Below, one piece after another: positions 29,427 to 37,750 of a stretch of 56,998 nt of DNA. This stretch comes from an uncultured Eubacteriales bacterium. Its GTDB lineage: Bacteria; Bacillota; Clostridia; Oscillospirales; Butyricicoccaceae. The position numbers and the translations under genes are program-made. The stretch spans positions 6,152 through 63,149 of the forward strand of contig CAJUIK010000007.1 in the NCBI GenBank assembly GCA_910585875.1, given 5' to 3'. The stretch's first letter is position 1; the number at the start of each line of letters is the position of its first letter. A model generated the notes under the pieces. That model did not search any database. It was not told where the DNA came from and saw only the letters and a program-made list of their open reading frames with translations.

Positions 29427-30599
29427 TCAGCCCTCCAGCCGGCGGATCATGCGCCGAATCACCTGAAGGCAATCTCCCACGACGGCATAATGAGCCGATT
29501 GAAAAATGGGGGCCTCGGGGTCGGAATTGACGGCCACGACGGTTTCCGCGCCGCCGACGCCCGCCAGATGCTGGACGGCGCCGGAAATGCCGAAAGCCAG
29601 ATAGAGCTTGGGCGCCACGGTTTTGCCCGTCTGCCCCACCTGCCGCTCGTAGGGCGCCCAGCCGGCGTCGGCCAAAGGCCGGGATACCGCCGCTTGGCCC
29701 CCCAGCAGCCGAGCCAAACGATACACTTCTTCCATATTCTTTTGCGCGCCGATTCCCCGGCCCGCCGCTACGATGATATCCGCCGTCTCAATGCCCGCCG
29801 ATTGTTCCGCCGGCTGCTGGGACAGCAGCTGGACTCGGCCTTGCCCCGGCGTTTCGGGCAGCGTCTCCACCTGGCCCTGCCGGGCTTGGGGCGGTTCCGA
29901 CGCAAAGGTTCCAGGCCGCACGGTGGCCATCTGGGGCCTGCCGGCGGGGCATTGGATGGTCGCCATCAGGTTGCCGCCAAAGGCCGGGCGGGTCTGGCGT
30001 AGCAGGCCGGTCTGGCCGTCGATTTCCAGAGCGGTACAGTCCGCCGTCAGGCCGGTTTGCAGACGAGCCGCCAGTCGAGGCGCCAGGCTGCGGCCAAATT
30101 CTGTGGCGCTGAACAGAAGGATTTCCGGCTTAGCCCGGCGGACAGCCTGCTCCGCCGCCTGGGTCCAAACGTCCTCCAGAGCCTGGTTCATGCCGGGGCC
30201 CTGGCGCAGGTAGACTACGTCCGCCCCGTGGTCGATCAGGGTCTGAGCCTGGGCTTGGCCCTCCTCCGCCAGCAGCAGAGCGGATACTGGGGCGCCGCCC
30301 AGCTGCAAGGCCAGCTGGCGGGCCTTGGCCAGCAGCTCCAGCGCCGCTGGCTGGATCTCCCCCTGGCGGACCTCCGCGACTGTTAAAACGCCTCGCCAGC
30401 CCTCGGAAGGCCCTGAGCGATCCGGCTCTCGCCGCTTCAGCGCCCCTTTGGGGCAGGCGCTGAGGCAGAGGCCGCAGCCGATACAGTCCTCCCCGACGCA
30501 GGCTTTGCCCCCCGACAGCGACGCCGCCCCCTGGGGGCAGGCGCGGACGCACAGCCCGCAGCCGACGCATCGTTCCCGATCAATCCAAATCGCCGCCAT
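29427..30599 (-). CDS. etfA: Electron transfer flavoprotein alpha subunit with N-terminal 2[4Fe-4S] ferredoxin domain
   Basis: A 390-residue protein. Residues 1-65 carry two 4Fe-4S motifs, CVGCGLCVRACP and CIGCGLCLSACP. The ETF alpha N-domain follows, then the FAD-binding C-domain with VAAGRGIGAQKNM, GWAPYERQVGQTGKTVAPKLYLAFGISGAVQHLAG and the NSDPEAPIF signature. Ferredoxin-extended EtfA subunits occur in flavin-based electron-bifurcating complexes. The start at 30599 shares one base with the etfB stop (TGATG), with GGGGAGG 8 bases upstream. Together with EtfB and the GlcD-type enzyme it probably couples a hydroxyacid to NAD+ and ferredoxin, by analogy with the lactate dehydrogenase/Etf complex of acetogens. 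Confidence 0.93.
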   Translation of the reverse strand: MAAIWIDRERCVGCGLCVRACPQGAASLSGGKACVGEDCIGCGLCLSACPKGALKRREPDRSGPSEGWRGVLTVAEVRQGEIQPAALELLAKARQLALQLGGAPVSALLLAEEGQAQAQTLIDHGADVVYLRQGPGMNQALEDVWTQAAEQAVRRAKPEILLFSATEFGRSLAPRLAARLQTGLTADCTALEIDGQTGLLRQTRPAFGGNLMATIQCPAGRPQMATVRPGTFASEPPQARQGQVETLPETPGQGRVQLLSQQPAEQSAGIETADIIVAAGRGIGAQKNMEEVYRLARLLGGQAAVSRPLADAGWAPYERQVGQTGKTVAPKLYLAFGISGAVQHLAGVGGAETVVAVNSDPEAPIFQSAHYAVVGDCLQVIRRMIRRLEG

Positions 30600-31405
30600 C
30601 ACGCATCCTCCCCTTTCTCCCGGCCGCCCTGCTTTTCCCGAACCAGCGCCAGCAGGGCCTGGGCGGCTTGGTCCTCGTCGTTGGGCAGCCGGACGCACTG
30701 TCCCCGCCGCTCCGGCGCAAAGGTTCTGACCACCTGGGTGGGCGAGCCCTTCAGGCCGATTCGGGCCGGATCCGCGCCGGTTTGGGCGGCGTCCAAACAG
30801 TCCAGCGGCGCTTGTAAGCTGGTCCTGACTCCGGCGATAGAGGCCATCCGAGGCTCATTGATTCCCTTGTCCACAGTGATCAGCCCGGGCAGCTTCATCC
30901 GCAGGATCTGGGTTCCGTAATCGGTCCGCTTGCGGCACAGGAGCTCCCGTTCGCTGCATTCCAGAATCTCTTGAACGTTGGAGATATGGGGAATCCCCAA
31001 GTGTTCCGCCAGCTCGGGGCCGATCTGGGCGGTGTCGCCGTCGATGGCCATTTTGCCGCAGAGAATCAAGTCAAATTCCCCGATCTGCCGGGCGCCCAGA
31101 GCCAGAGTATAGGAGGTGGCCAGGGTGTCCGCCCCGGCGAAGGCCCGGTCGCTGAGCAGCAGCCCCCGGTCCGCCCCCTGGGATATGGCCTCCCGAAGCA
31201 GCCGGGCGGCGGCGGGAATGCCCATGCTCATGACGGTAATCTGCCCGCCCAGCCGCTCTTTGAGGCGCACAGCCTCCTCCAGCGCATAAGTATCAAAGGG
31301 ATTGACCGTCGATTGACGGCCGTCCCGGATGATGGTATGGGTTTCCGGGTCCAGCTGGACCTGGTTGGTGGAAGGCGTCTGCTTGACGCATACAATCATC
31401 TTCAT
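30599..31405 (-). CDS. etfB: Electron transfer flavoprotein beta subunit
   Basis: A 268-residue EtfB. It opens MKMIVCVKQTPSTNQVQLDP and has NPFDTYALEEAVRLKE, the AMP/FAD-binding stretch ADTLATSYTLA, the ETF beta signature region LILCGKMAIDGDTAQIGPELAEHL, and a C-terminal arm that wraps EtfA. In bifurcating Etfs this subunit carries FAD in place of AMP; which applies here cannot be told by eye. Coupled to glcD (ATGA overlap at 31402-31405) and to etfA (1-base overlap), so the three are made in fixed ratio. Confidence 0.94.
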   Translation of the reverse strand: MKMIVCVKQTPSTNQVQLDPETHTIIRDGRQSTVNPFDTYALEEAVRLKERLGGQITVMSMGIPAAARLLREAISQGADRGLLLSDRAFAGADTLATSYTLALGARQIGEFDLILCGKMAIDGDTAQIGPELAEHLGIPHISNVQEILECSERELLCRKRTDYGTQILRMKLPGLITVDKGINEPRMASIAGVRTSLQAPLDCLDAAQTGADPARIGLKGSPTQVVRTFAPERRGQCVRLPNDEDQAAQALLALVREKQGGREKGEDA

Positions 31406-33000
31406 TGGTTTTCCTCCGGCTCAAACAGATTGCCCCGGTTGAGCAGGAACTGGGGGTCGAAGGCCTTTTTCAGCCGCCTCATCTGCCGGACGGCCTGGTC
31501 GCCGTACATCGTCCGCAAAAAACCCGCCTTGAGCTTTCCAACGCCGTGTTCGGCGGAAACCGCGCCGCCCATCTGGGCGACAGCTTGGGCCCACCGGCCG
31601 TAAAGGGCCTGGCCTTTTCGATAGTCCTCCGCATCCCGGGGCAAAATATTGACATGCAAATGGTTGTTCCCAATATGGCCCCAGACGGCCGATTCCAGCC
31701 TTTGTTCCTCCAAATCCCGGCGGTACACGGCCTTGATCTCCTCCAGCGCCCAATCGGGGGCGGACATATCCGTGCCCAGTTTGGTGATAGTCGGGTCCTT
31801 TTGTTTCCGCCGGTCGATCAGCATATTGACGCTTTCAGGGACGGCGTGGCGAAAAAACATCATCTGATCCAGCTCCGCCTGGCTTCGGGCGACCCAGCTG
31901 TCTTGTTCCCGGCCTCCGGCCAGCTCCATAGCCCGGCCCAGGCCCAGCAGGCGGGCGACGGCGTCCTCTTCGGTTTCGCTGTGCAGCTCGGCGTAAATCG
32001 CCGTCTCATACTGCTCGGGAATGGGCCGGATCTGGGCGAAAACGCCGCCGGCCTGCCGCTGCCTGCGCAAAATCCGCAAGGCGTCGCCGTTGAAAAATTC
32101 CACGGCCGCCGGCCGCAGATTCAGCGCCCGCCCTTGCTCCCCTTCGCCCCGGAGCAGGCGCACGCAGCGCAGCGCCTTTTCCTCCTGGTCGAAAAACAGC
32201 GCGGCGCCCCAGACCGCGGAGGGCAGGGGGACCAGCCGGATTTCCAGCTCCGTGATGGCGCCCAAGGTGCCGTCGCCGCCGATAAACAGGTCGATCAGGT
32301 CCATGTCGTCCTCTGCGTAATAGCCCGAAGCGTTTTTGGCGGCGGGCATCCGGTAGCCCGGGATGGGGACTGCAATCTGCCGGCCTCCTTCTGTGGTCAG
32401 CAGGCCCTGGCGGCCCTGGGCGAACCGCTCCCCCCGGCGGAGGCGCAGGCTGTCCCCGTCTGCCAGCACAATTTGCAGGGCGCTGATATAGCGGCGCACA
32501 GAGCCATAATAAAAGCTCCTGGCGCCCGAGGCGTTGCAGCTGGCCATGCCTCCCAGGGCGGCGGAGGTTTCCGTGGGGTCCGGGGTGAAGAATTGCTCCG
32601 GCGCCCGGCAGAAGGCGGCGTAGGCCTCCAGCGATTGGGCGCTCCAGCCCTGGGTCTGAAAGCTTTTGCCGGCGATCATCTTGCGCAGCGCCGCCAAGGT
32701 CAAGCCGGGCTGGAGGGTGAAATAAAAATCCTCCCCTTGCCGCCGGCAGCCCAAAACCCTGTCCATCCGGCTCAAATTCATGATATGGCCGCCTCGGGGG
32801 CTGGCGCCGGCGGCCAAGCCGGTGCGCCCTCCTTGAAAGACGACGGGCGTCCCTTGAGCGCTCATGCGCCTCAGAACGGCCGCGACCTCCTCCGCCGTCC
32901 TGGGGAATGAAATGCTCTCCGCCCAGCCCGCGCTGCGGGATTCGTCCCTCAGATATTCCTGGTATTCCTCGCCCATGGGGCGAATCAAATCTCTTTCCAT
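31402..33000 (-). CDS. GlcD-type FAD-linked (lactate/2-hydroxyacid) dehydrogenase
   Basis: A 532-residue FAD enzyme of the vanillyl-alcohol-oxidase/GlcD group. FAD-binding loops GGRTGLAAGASPRGG and CNASGARSFYYGSVRRY are present, along with FIGGDGTLGAITELE. The C-terminal catalytic part has GHIGNNHLHVNILP and AEHGVGKLKAGF, the conserved metal-binding and active-site histidines. Coupled to etfBA, it would be the dehydrogenase of an electron-bifurcating or confurcating complex (LctBCD-like). The substrate, lactate or another 2-hydroxyacid, is inferred. A TACAAT -10-like box on the minus strand (33040-33045) lacks a good -35, consistent with activation by the divergent AraC protein. Confidence 0.9.
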   Translation of the reverse strand: MERDLIRPMGEEYQEYLRDESRSAGWAESISFPRTAEEVAAVLRRMSAQGTPVVFQGGRTGLAAGASPRGGHIMNLSRMDRVLGCRRQGEDFYFTLQPGLTLAALRKMIAGKSFQTQGWSAQSLEAYAAFCRAPEQFFTPDPTETSAALGGMASCNASGARSFYYGSVRRYISALQIVLADGDSLRLRRGERFAQGRQGLLTTEGGRQIAVPIPGYRMPAAKNASGYYAEDDMDLIDLFIGGDGTLGAITELEIRLVPLPSAVWGAALFFDQEEKALRCVRLLRGEGEQGRALNLRPAAVEFFNGDALRILRRQRQAGGVFAQIRPIPEQYETAIYAELHSETEEDAVARLLGLGRAMELAGGREQDSWVARSQAELDQMMFFRHAVPESVNMLIDRRKQKDPTITKLGTDMSAPDWALEEIKAVYRRDLEEQRLESAVWGHIGNNHLHVNILPRDAEDYRKGQALYGRWAQAVAQMGGAVSAEHGVGKLKAGFLRTMYGDQAVRQMRRLKKAFDPQFLLNRGNLFEPEENQ

Positions 33001-33088
33001 GCGCCGCTCCTTCCGCCGCTTTTTGTGGTTTCCGGTTTCATTGTACCGCCCGGCGCTGGAAAAATCTTTTGAGATTTTGACAGATTGT

Positions 33089-33117
33089 TTGCATATCTTG
33101 TCCTTTCATTGTATACT
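33089..33117 (+). promoter_or_regulatory. Promoter of the AraC-family gene
   Basis: TTGCAT (33089-33094) and TATACT (33112-33117) are 17 bp apart, about 48 bases upstream of the start codon at 33165. Confidence 0.6.
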
Positions 33118-33164
33118 GAAAGAGAAAAGGGCCTTTTTGGCCCGTTGACCGGGAGGGGTTTTTG

Positions 33165-34025
33165 ATGGAAACCGACAATAAAAACGATTTTTGCCAGGAT
33201 TATACGGTGAGCTTTCACCAGAACGCCTGCTGGAAAATGGAGAAATTTCATTTTCACGACACCTATGAAATTCTGCTGTGCCTGACTGACGGAGGCGAAT
33301 TTTTTGTGGGCGAATCCGCCTATCCCATCCGGCGGGGCGGGCTGCTGGTCTTCAACAGCATGGATCTGCACCGCAGCGCCGGCTTGCCCGGCGCGGAACA
33401 GGCCAGCTACGACAGATATGTGGCCCATTTTATCCCGGAATACGCCGCCGGGCTTTCCACTCCACAGACCGACCTGCTGCGTTGCTTCGAGCGCCCGGTG
33501 GGCTCCTATACCGGGGCGGCCCAGCTGAACGAGAGCCAAACCCAGCGGCTCTGCGTTCTGTTCCGCCAAGCCGGCCAGGCCCAGCAGGCGCCCCGGCAGG
33601 GATACGGCGGCGACCTGCGTCGGCAGATCGCCTTCACCGAGCTGCTGCTCTATGTCAATTCCCTGTATCAGCGGGCGGATTCCCGGGGCGCCGCCGCCCA
33701 GACGGACAGCTTCCGCAAAGTACAGCCTATTTTGGCCTATGTGCAGCAGAACTATCAAAACCGCGTCACGCTGGACAGCATCGCCCAGCAGTTCTACATG
33801 AGCAAATATTACCTGTGCCATGTGTTCAAAGACGTCACCGGTTTCGGCCTCAATGAATATATCATCAACCTGCGCATCCTCAAAGCCCGGGAGCTGCTGC
33901 GCCAAAATCTCTCAGTTCAGCAGGTGGGGGAGATCGTGGGGTTTTCCAACAACTCTCACTTCATCCGCACGTTCAAAGCCATGGTGGGCGTTTCCCCCGG
34001 CCAATATTCCCACCGCTATCGTTAA
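33165..34025 (+). CDS. AraC-family transcriptional regulator with cupin sensor domain
   Basis: A 286-residue regulator. The N-terminal part is a cupin-like ligand-binding domain with FHFHDTYEILLCLTDGGEFFVG. The C-terminal 100 residues hold two helix-turn-helix motifs (VTLDSIAQQFYMSKYYLCHVFKDVTG and VGEIVGFSNNSHFIRTFKAMVGVSPGQY), the standard AraC DNA-binding domain. GGGAGGGG precedes the ATG at 33165, and a TTG immediately before it is an alternative. It is transcribed divergently from glcD-etfB-etfA with a 164-base gap, the usual layout of a dedicated regulator, so it probably controls that operon in response to its substrate (inference). Confidence 0.9.
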   Translation: METDNKNDFCQDYTVSFHQNACWKMEKFHFHDTYEILLCLTDGGEFFVGESAYPIRRGGLLVFNSMDLHRSAGLPGAEQASYDRYVAHFIPEYAAGLSTPQTDLLRCFERPVGSYTGAAQLNESQTQRLCVLFRQAGQAQQAPRQGYGGDLRRQIAFTELLLYVNSLYQRADSRGAAAQTDSFRKVQPILAYVQQNYQNRVTLDSIAQQFYMSKYYLCHVFKDVTGFGLNEYIINLRILKARELLRQNLSVQQVGEIVGFSNNSHFIRTFKAMVGVSPGQYSHRYR

Positions 34026-34058
34026 AACCAACGCTGTCGCGCAAAAGGAGGTTCCGCC

Positions 34059-34232
34059 ATGAACAGAACGCGGAAAAAGAGAAGCAGGAGCGCCCGCAAA
34101 TTCTTGTTTATCTCCGGCGGAGGTTGTATTATAATAAAGCTATATCGTTTTGCCGGGCTGCCGGCGCGTTTGCGCCGGCCGGCCGACTATTTGGAAATTT
34201 CGCGTTTGCGGATGGGATTGATGAATCAATGA
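34059..34232 (+). CDS. Small basic ORF (57 aa) coupled to murC
   Basis: A short frame from ATG 34059 with a strong AAAAGGAGG 8 bases upstream runs to a TGA at 34230-34232 that overlaps the murC start as ATGA. The product would be very basic at its N-terminus (MNRTRKKRSRSARKF), then a short hydrophobic patch (LFISGGGCIIIKLYRF). I do not recognise it. The excellent ribosome-binding site and the coupling support translation. The second half overlaps a promoter-like element and has low-complexity Leu/Arg content, so it may only be a leader ORF that delivers ribosomes to murC, whose own ribosome-binding site is poor. Confidence 0.4.
   Translation: MNRTRKKRSRSARKFLFISGGGCIIIKLYRFAGLPARLRRPADYLEISRLRMGLMNQ
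34104..34132 (+). promoter_or_regulatory. Possible internal promoter for murC
   Basis: TTGTTT (34104-34109) and TATTAT (34127-34132) are 17 bp apart, with TATAAT overlapping at 34130-34135. It lies within the small ORF, about 95 bases before murC. Confidence 0.45.
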
Positions 34233-35608
34233 ACTATCAACATTTGAGACAACTGATTTCCGAGGGTCGGGCGATCCATCTGTGCGGCATTGGCGGAGTG
34301 TCCATGCGGGCGCTGGCCAGGATGCTTCAGCATATGGGCGCTTCTGTCCAGGGAAGCGACCGGGATCATTCTCCCGCCGTCACTCAGCTGCGCCGGCAGG
34401 GCATCCCGGTTCACATCGGCCATGCCGCCGGCTGCCTGGGCGCCGCCGCCCTGGTGATCCGCACCGCCGCCGTGCCCGATACCAACCCGGAAATCGAAGA
34501 GGCTCGCCGCCGCAAGCTGCCTGTGTTGGAGCGGGCTCAGGCCTGGGGGCTGCTGATGCAGGGATACCGCCACGCCGTCTGTGTGGCCGGCACCCACGGC
34601 AAAACCTCCACCACCTCCATGCTCGCCGAGGCGTTGCTGTGCGCCCACAAAGACCCCACCGTCATGGTGGGAGGGGATTTGCCCATAATCGGCGGAAGCC
34701 TGCGCATCGGCGGCCAGGATTTGATTGTGGCCGAGGCCTGCGAATACAAAAATTCCTTCCTCAGCTTTTTGCCCACAGTGGCCGTGCTGCTCAACGTGGG
34801 CATGGATCACCTGGACTTTTTTAAGGACGAAAAGGACATTGTGTCCAGTTTCCACAAATTTGCCTGCCTGCCTCCCAAGGAGGGGGGGCTGGTCGTGGCC
34901 AACGGCGAGGACCCTTTGGTGGAGCAGGCTTTGGCGGGCTGCGACCGCCGGACGATCCGATTCGGCCTGGGGCCCCGGCAGGATGTGCGCCCAGAACGGA
35001 TCCAGTGTGAAAACGGCTATTATTCCTTCGATATTTATTGCTTTGGCCAGCTGTATTGCCGGGCTTCTCTGAAGACTCCCGGCGAGCACAATATGAAAAA
35101 CGCCTTGGCCGCCGCCGCCGTCTGCTGGGATTTGGGCGTTCCCGGCAATATCTTCGAGGCGGGGTTGGGCGGTTATACCGGCGTGGGCCGCCGCTTTGAG
35201 CGGAAGGGAACCTTCCAGGGCGCCGTGGTGTACGACGATTACGCCCACCACCCGGACGAAATTACCGCCACGCTGAAAACCGCCAAAAGCATGGGTTACA
35301 ACCGGGTGATCTGCGTCTTCCAGCCCCACACCTATTCCCGGACGGTTTCCCTGTTCAACGAGTTTGCCCGGGCGCTGTCCAACGCGGATATCGCGGTGCT
35401 CGCCGAGATTTTCGCCGCCCGGGAAACCAACGTCCAGCATATCTCCTCCAAAAGCCTGGCGGACAAAATCCCAGGCGCCGTCTTCGTCCCCGGTTTCGAG
35501 GAGGCCGCCCAATTCCTGCGGGATCACGCCCGCCCCGGCGACCTGATTTTCACCATGGGAGCGGGAGATATTTTCCAACTCTACGACCTGTTGGCGGCGG
35601 ACAAATAG
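34229..35608 (+). CDS. murC: UDP-N-acetylmuramate-L-alanine ligase
   Basis: MurC adds L-alanine to UDP-MurNAc in the cytoplasmic phase of peptidoglycan synthesis. The 459-residue protein has the UDP-binding N-domain (IHLCGIGGVSMRALARML), the ATP-binding P-loop GTHGKTSTTSM, the central VLLNVGMDHLDFFKD and the C-terminal YDDYAHHPDEITATL with the conserved DDYAHHP. The length is normal. I start at 34229 because the N-domain begins there; the Shine-Dalgarno is weak, and the ATGA overlap with the upstream small ORF suggests coupled translation. The other mur genes are not nearby. Confidence 0.95.
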   Translation: MNYQHLRQLISEGRAIHLCGIGGVSMRALARMLQHMGASVQGSDRDHSPAVTQLRRQGIPVHIGHAAGCLGAAALVIRTAAVPDTNPEIEEARRRKLPVLERAQAWGLLMQGYRHAVCVAGTHGKTSTTSMLAEALLCAHKDPTVMVGGDLPIIGGSLRIGGQDLIVAEACEYKNSFLSFLPTVAVLLNVGMDHLDFFKDEKDIVSSFHKFACLPPKEGGLVVANGEDPLVEQALAGCDRRTIRFGLGPRQDVRPERIQCENGYYSFDIYCFGQLYCRASLKTPGEHNMKNALAAAAVCWDLGVPGNIFEAGLGGYTGVGRRFERKGTFQGAVVYDDYAHHPDEITATLKTAKSMGYNRVICVFQPHTYSRTVSLFNEFARALSNADIAVLAEIFAARETNVQHISSKSLADKIPGAVFVPGFEEAAQFLRDHARPGDLIFTMGAGDIFQLYDLLAADK

Positions 35609-35970
35609 CGGCCGGGGCCGGGATTTGCCCCTCTGCCATTATTCAAAAATTGTTCAAAGAAATTGCGTCTTTTCGTTACATTTTCAGAATAAAATAAACG
35701 TGTGCTCAGGAAAACCGAAATCTTTTCTTCATCAATTTCCTCTCCATTTCGTGTTTTCACCTCTCTTTTCTTGTTTCTCATAAGATTTGCGCCTCGGGCG
35801 CAAAAGAAAAAGACCCGGATGACGGCCGGGTCTTTTTTCTTGTTCTCCACAATCTTTTTTATTTTCAGGGGGGATTTTCCTCAGATAAATCCCGTCGCGT
35901 CAACCGCCGAATCTTCCAACCGCCATATCGGCGGTTATTTTTATAGGGCGGGTCTTTGATCCGGGAGGGG
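35609..35970. terminator. Intergenic terminator cluster between murC and cobO
   Basis: No gene is supported in this 362-base gap. Three hairpins are seen: TTTGCGCC/GGCGCAAA (35786-35804); AAAAAGACCCGG/CCGGGTCTTTTT (35809-35838), with T-rich tails on both strands, a good bidirectional terminator; and AACCGCC/GGCGGTT (35918-35936) followed by ATTTTTAT on the plus strand. The converging murC and cobO transcripts end here. Confidence 0.85.
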
Positions 35971-36492
35971 CTAACGCTCAATTCCATCTCGGGCTAGCAC
36001 GCCTTGGGAAGCATAGTAATGGCGGAGTTCCTTCATCTCTGTGGCCAGGTCCGCCCGATCCAGCAGGGACTGGGGCATATACCGGCCGGTGAGCGCCAGC
36101 TCCAGGGAAGCCGGCTTGGCGTCCACCAGGGCCAGGGCCTCCTGCTCGGTAAACAGGCCGCAAACAATGGCGATGCTGAATTCGTCCAAAATCATCAGGT
36201 CGTAATCGCCGCTTTCCATCAGCGCCCGCGCCCGCTCCAGCCCTTCCCGGGCGGCCTGTCGATCCCCTTCGTTTGGCGGCCTGTCGAGAAAACAGCCCCG
36301 GCCCAGCTGCTCGACGGTAATCTGGGGCAGCGCCTGCTCGATGAGCCGCACCTCGTGATATTTCATGTCCTTGACAAATTGGCCGATATACACCCGTAGG
36401 CCGGCGCCGGCGGCTCGCAGGGCCAGACCCATGTCGGCGGTGGTTTTGCCCTTGCCGTCGCCTGTGTAAATGTGAAGATAGCCTCGCTCCAT
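35971..36492 (-). CDS. cobO: Corrinoid adenosyltransferase (CobO/BtuR type)
   Basis: This enzyme adenosylates Co(I) corrinoid to make coenzyme B12. The 173-residue protein has the P-loop YTGDGKGKTTADMGLALRAA at its N-terminus, IGQFVKDMKYHEVRLIEQ, and the DYDLMILDEFSIAI Walker B region, followed by LTGRYMPQSLLDRADLATEM, matching the family signature. The length fits the CobA/CobO class (about 170-200). It is 3 bases after the aldo/keto reductase stop and so lies in one operon with it. No other cobalamin synthesis gene is in the window, so it may serve corrinoid salvage. Confidence 0.92.
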   Translation of the reverse strand: MERGYLHIYTGDGKGKTTADMGLALRAAGAGLRVYIGQFVKDMKYHEVRLIEQALPQITVEQLGRGCFLDRPPNEGDRQAAREGLERARALMESGDYDLMILDEFSIAIVCGLFTEQEALALVDAKPASLELALTGRYMPQSLLDRADLATEMKELRHYYASQGVLARDGIER

Positions 36493-36495
36493 GAT

Positions 36496-37647
36496 CTATT
36501 TCCCAAAAACCTGGGCGGCCCGGGCCATATGCTCCGCCACAGCCACGCCGAAGGGGCAGCGGCTTTCGCAGGCATGGCAGACGACGCAATCGCCGCCATG
36601 GCGTTCCAGTTCGTCGTAATGGGCCTGCACCGTGGGCGGGATCTGGGGCTGGCTTTCCGCCAGATCCAGCAGCTTGTTGACTTGGGCCACGTTGATGCGG
36701 GCCGGACAGGGCAGGCAGTGGTTGCAATACATACATTTTCCCTTCAGAGAAAATTGGGGCGTGGAAGCTAACAGCTGGGAGTAATCCTTCTCCCCGTCAG
36801 AGGCCTGTTCATACCGGCAGCTTTCCAAAATTTCTTCGGGCGTCCTGGCGCCGGCCAGCACGCTGGCCACAGCCGGTCTGTCCAGGGCGTAGTGAATGCA
36901 CTGAATCGGAGTCAGAGCCATGCCGAAAGGAGAGCGTTTGGCGTCTAACAGAGCGCCGGCGGCCAGGCTCTTCATCACGGTGATTCCGATGTTTTCCCGC
37001 TGGCAAGCCTGGTAGAATTTTTCCCGGACGGGGTTCATGCCCAGCAAAGGCTGTTGATAGGTGGTTTGGTCGAAGAGGGCGGAGGCGGAGCCCAAGCCTT
37101 CGGGCAGAAGGTCGTAAGCCGGGTTGACGCTGAACAAAATCACGTCGATCAGCCCGGTTTCCACCGCCCGCAGGCCAATGGCGGGGTCGTGGGTGCTGAT
37201 GCCCAAGGCCCGGATCGTCCCCTGCCGCTTCAGTTTTTGGGCGTAATCCGCCGTGCCGCCGGAGAAAATCTGGTCGAATTCCCGGTCGGTGTCCACGCAG
37301 TGCAGCATACCGACGTCGATGTAATCTGTTTGCAGCCGGGCCAGCAGGTCTTCGAAAAACCGCTGGGTTTCTCCCAGCTCCCGGCTGCGGCCATATTGGC
37401 CGTCCTTCCAGATCGCGCCGAAGTGGCCTTGAATCAGCACGTCCTTCCGCCGGCCCTCCAGCGCCCGGCCGATGTCCGAGCGGACCTGGGGCTGGGACAT
37501 GAAGACGTCCAAAATGTTGACGCCTTGGCTCAAAGCGGCGTCGATTACCGCCCGGATAGCCGGATATTCCTGTCCTTCCAGATATTCGCATCCCAGGCCG
37601 ATGCGGCTGGCGCTCAGGCCTGAGCGTCCCAATGTTTGATAAACCAT
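36496..37647 (-). CDS. Aldo/keto reductase fused to a 2[4Fe-4S] ferredoxin domain
   Basis: A 383-residue protein. The N-terminal 280 residues are a TIM-barrel aldo/keto reductase (MVYQTLGRSGLSASRIGLGC; DVFMSQPQVRSDIGRAL; DYIDVGMLHCVD; LGISTHDPAIGLRA). The C-terminal 100 residues contain CMYCNHCLPCP and CVVCHACESRCP, two 4Fe-4S motifs. This fusion is common in anaerobic Clostridia and probably uses ferredoxin-type electrons or a redox partner; the substrate is not known. The start at 37647 is chosen at the family-typical MxYxxLGxxG. Upstream of cobO with a 3-base gap. Confidence 0.92.
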   Translation of the reverse strand: MVYQTLGRSGLSASRIGLGCEYLEGQEYPAIRAVIDAALSQGVNILDVFMSQPQVRSDIGRALEGRRKDVLIQGHFGAIWKDGQYGRSRELGETQRFFEDLLARLQTDYIDVGMLHCVDTDREFDQIFSGGTADYAQKLKRQGTIRALGISTHDPAIGLRAVETGLIDVILFSVNPAYDLLPEGLGSASALFDQTTYQQPLLGMNPVREKFYQACQRENIGITVMKSLAAGALLDAKRSPFGMALTPIQCIHYALDRPAVASVLAGARTPEEILESCRYEQASDGEKDYSQLLASTPQFSLKGKCMYCNHCLPCPARINVAQVNKLLDLAESQPQIPPTVQAHYDELERHGGDCVVCHACESRCPFGVAVAEHMARAAQVFGK

Positions 37648-37750
37648 ATGTTCACCCGCTTTCCTAAGAGTTGTTCCCATTGTATCACGGGATCAGGGCG
37701 GGGACAAGGGCGCCAGGAAGGGCTTCGCCAAATCCAAGGGGCGGATTTCG

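Noticed and set aside
35581..35850. 89-codon minus-strand frame between murC and cobO
   Set aside because: It runs through two terminator hairpins and into the murC 3' end; no ribosome-binding site.
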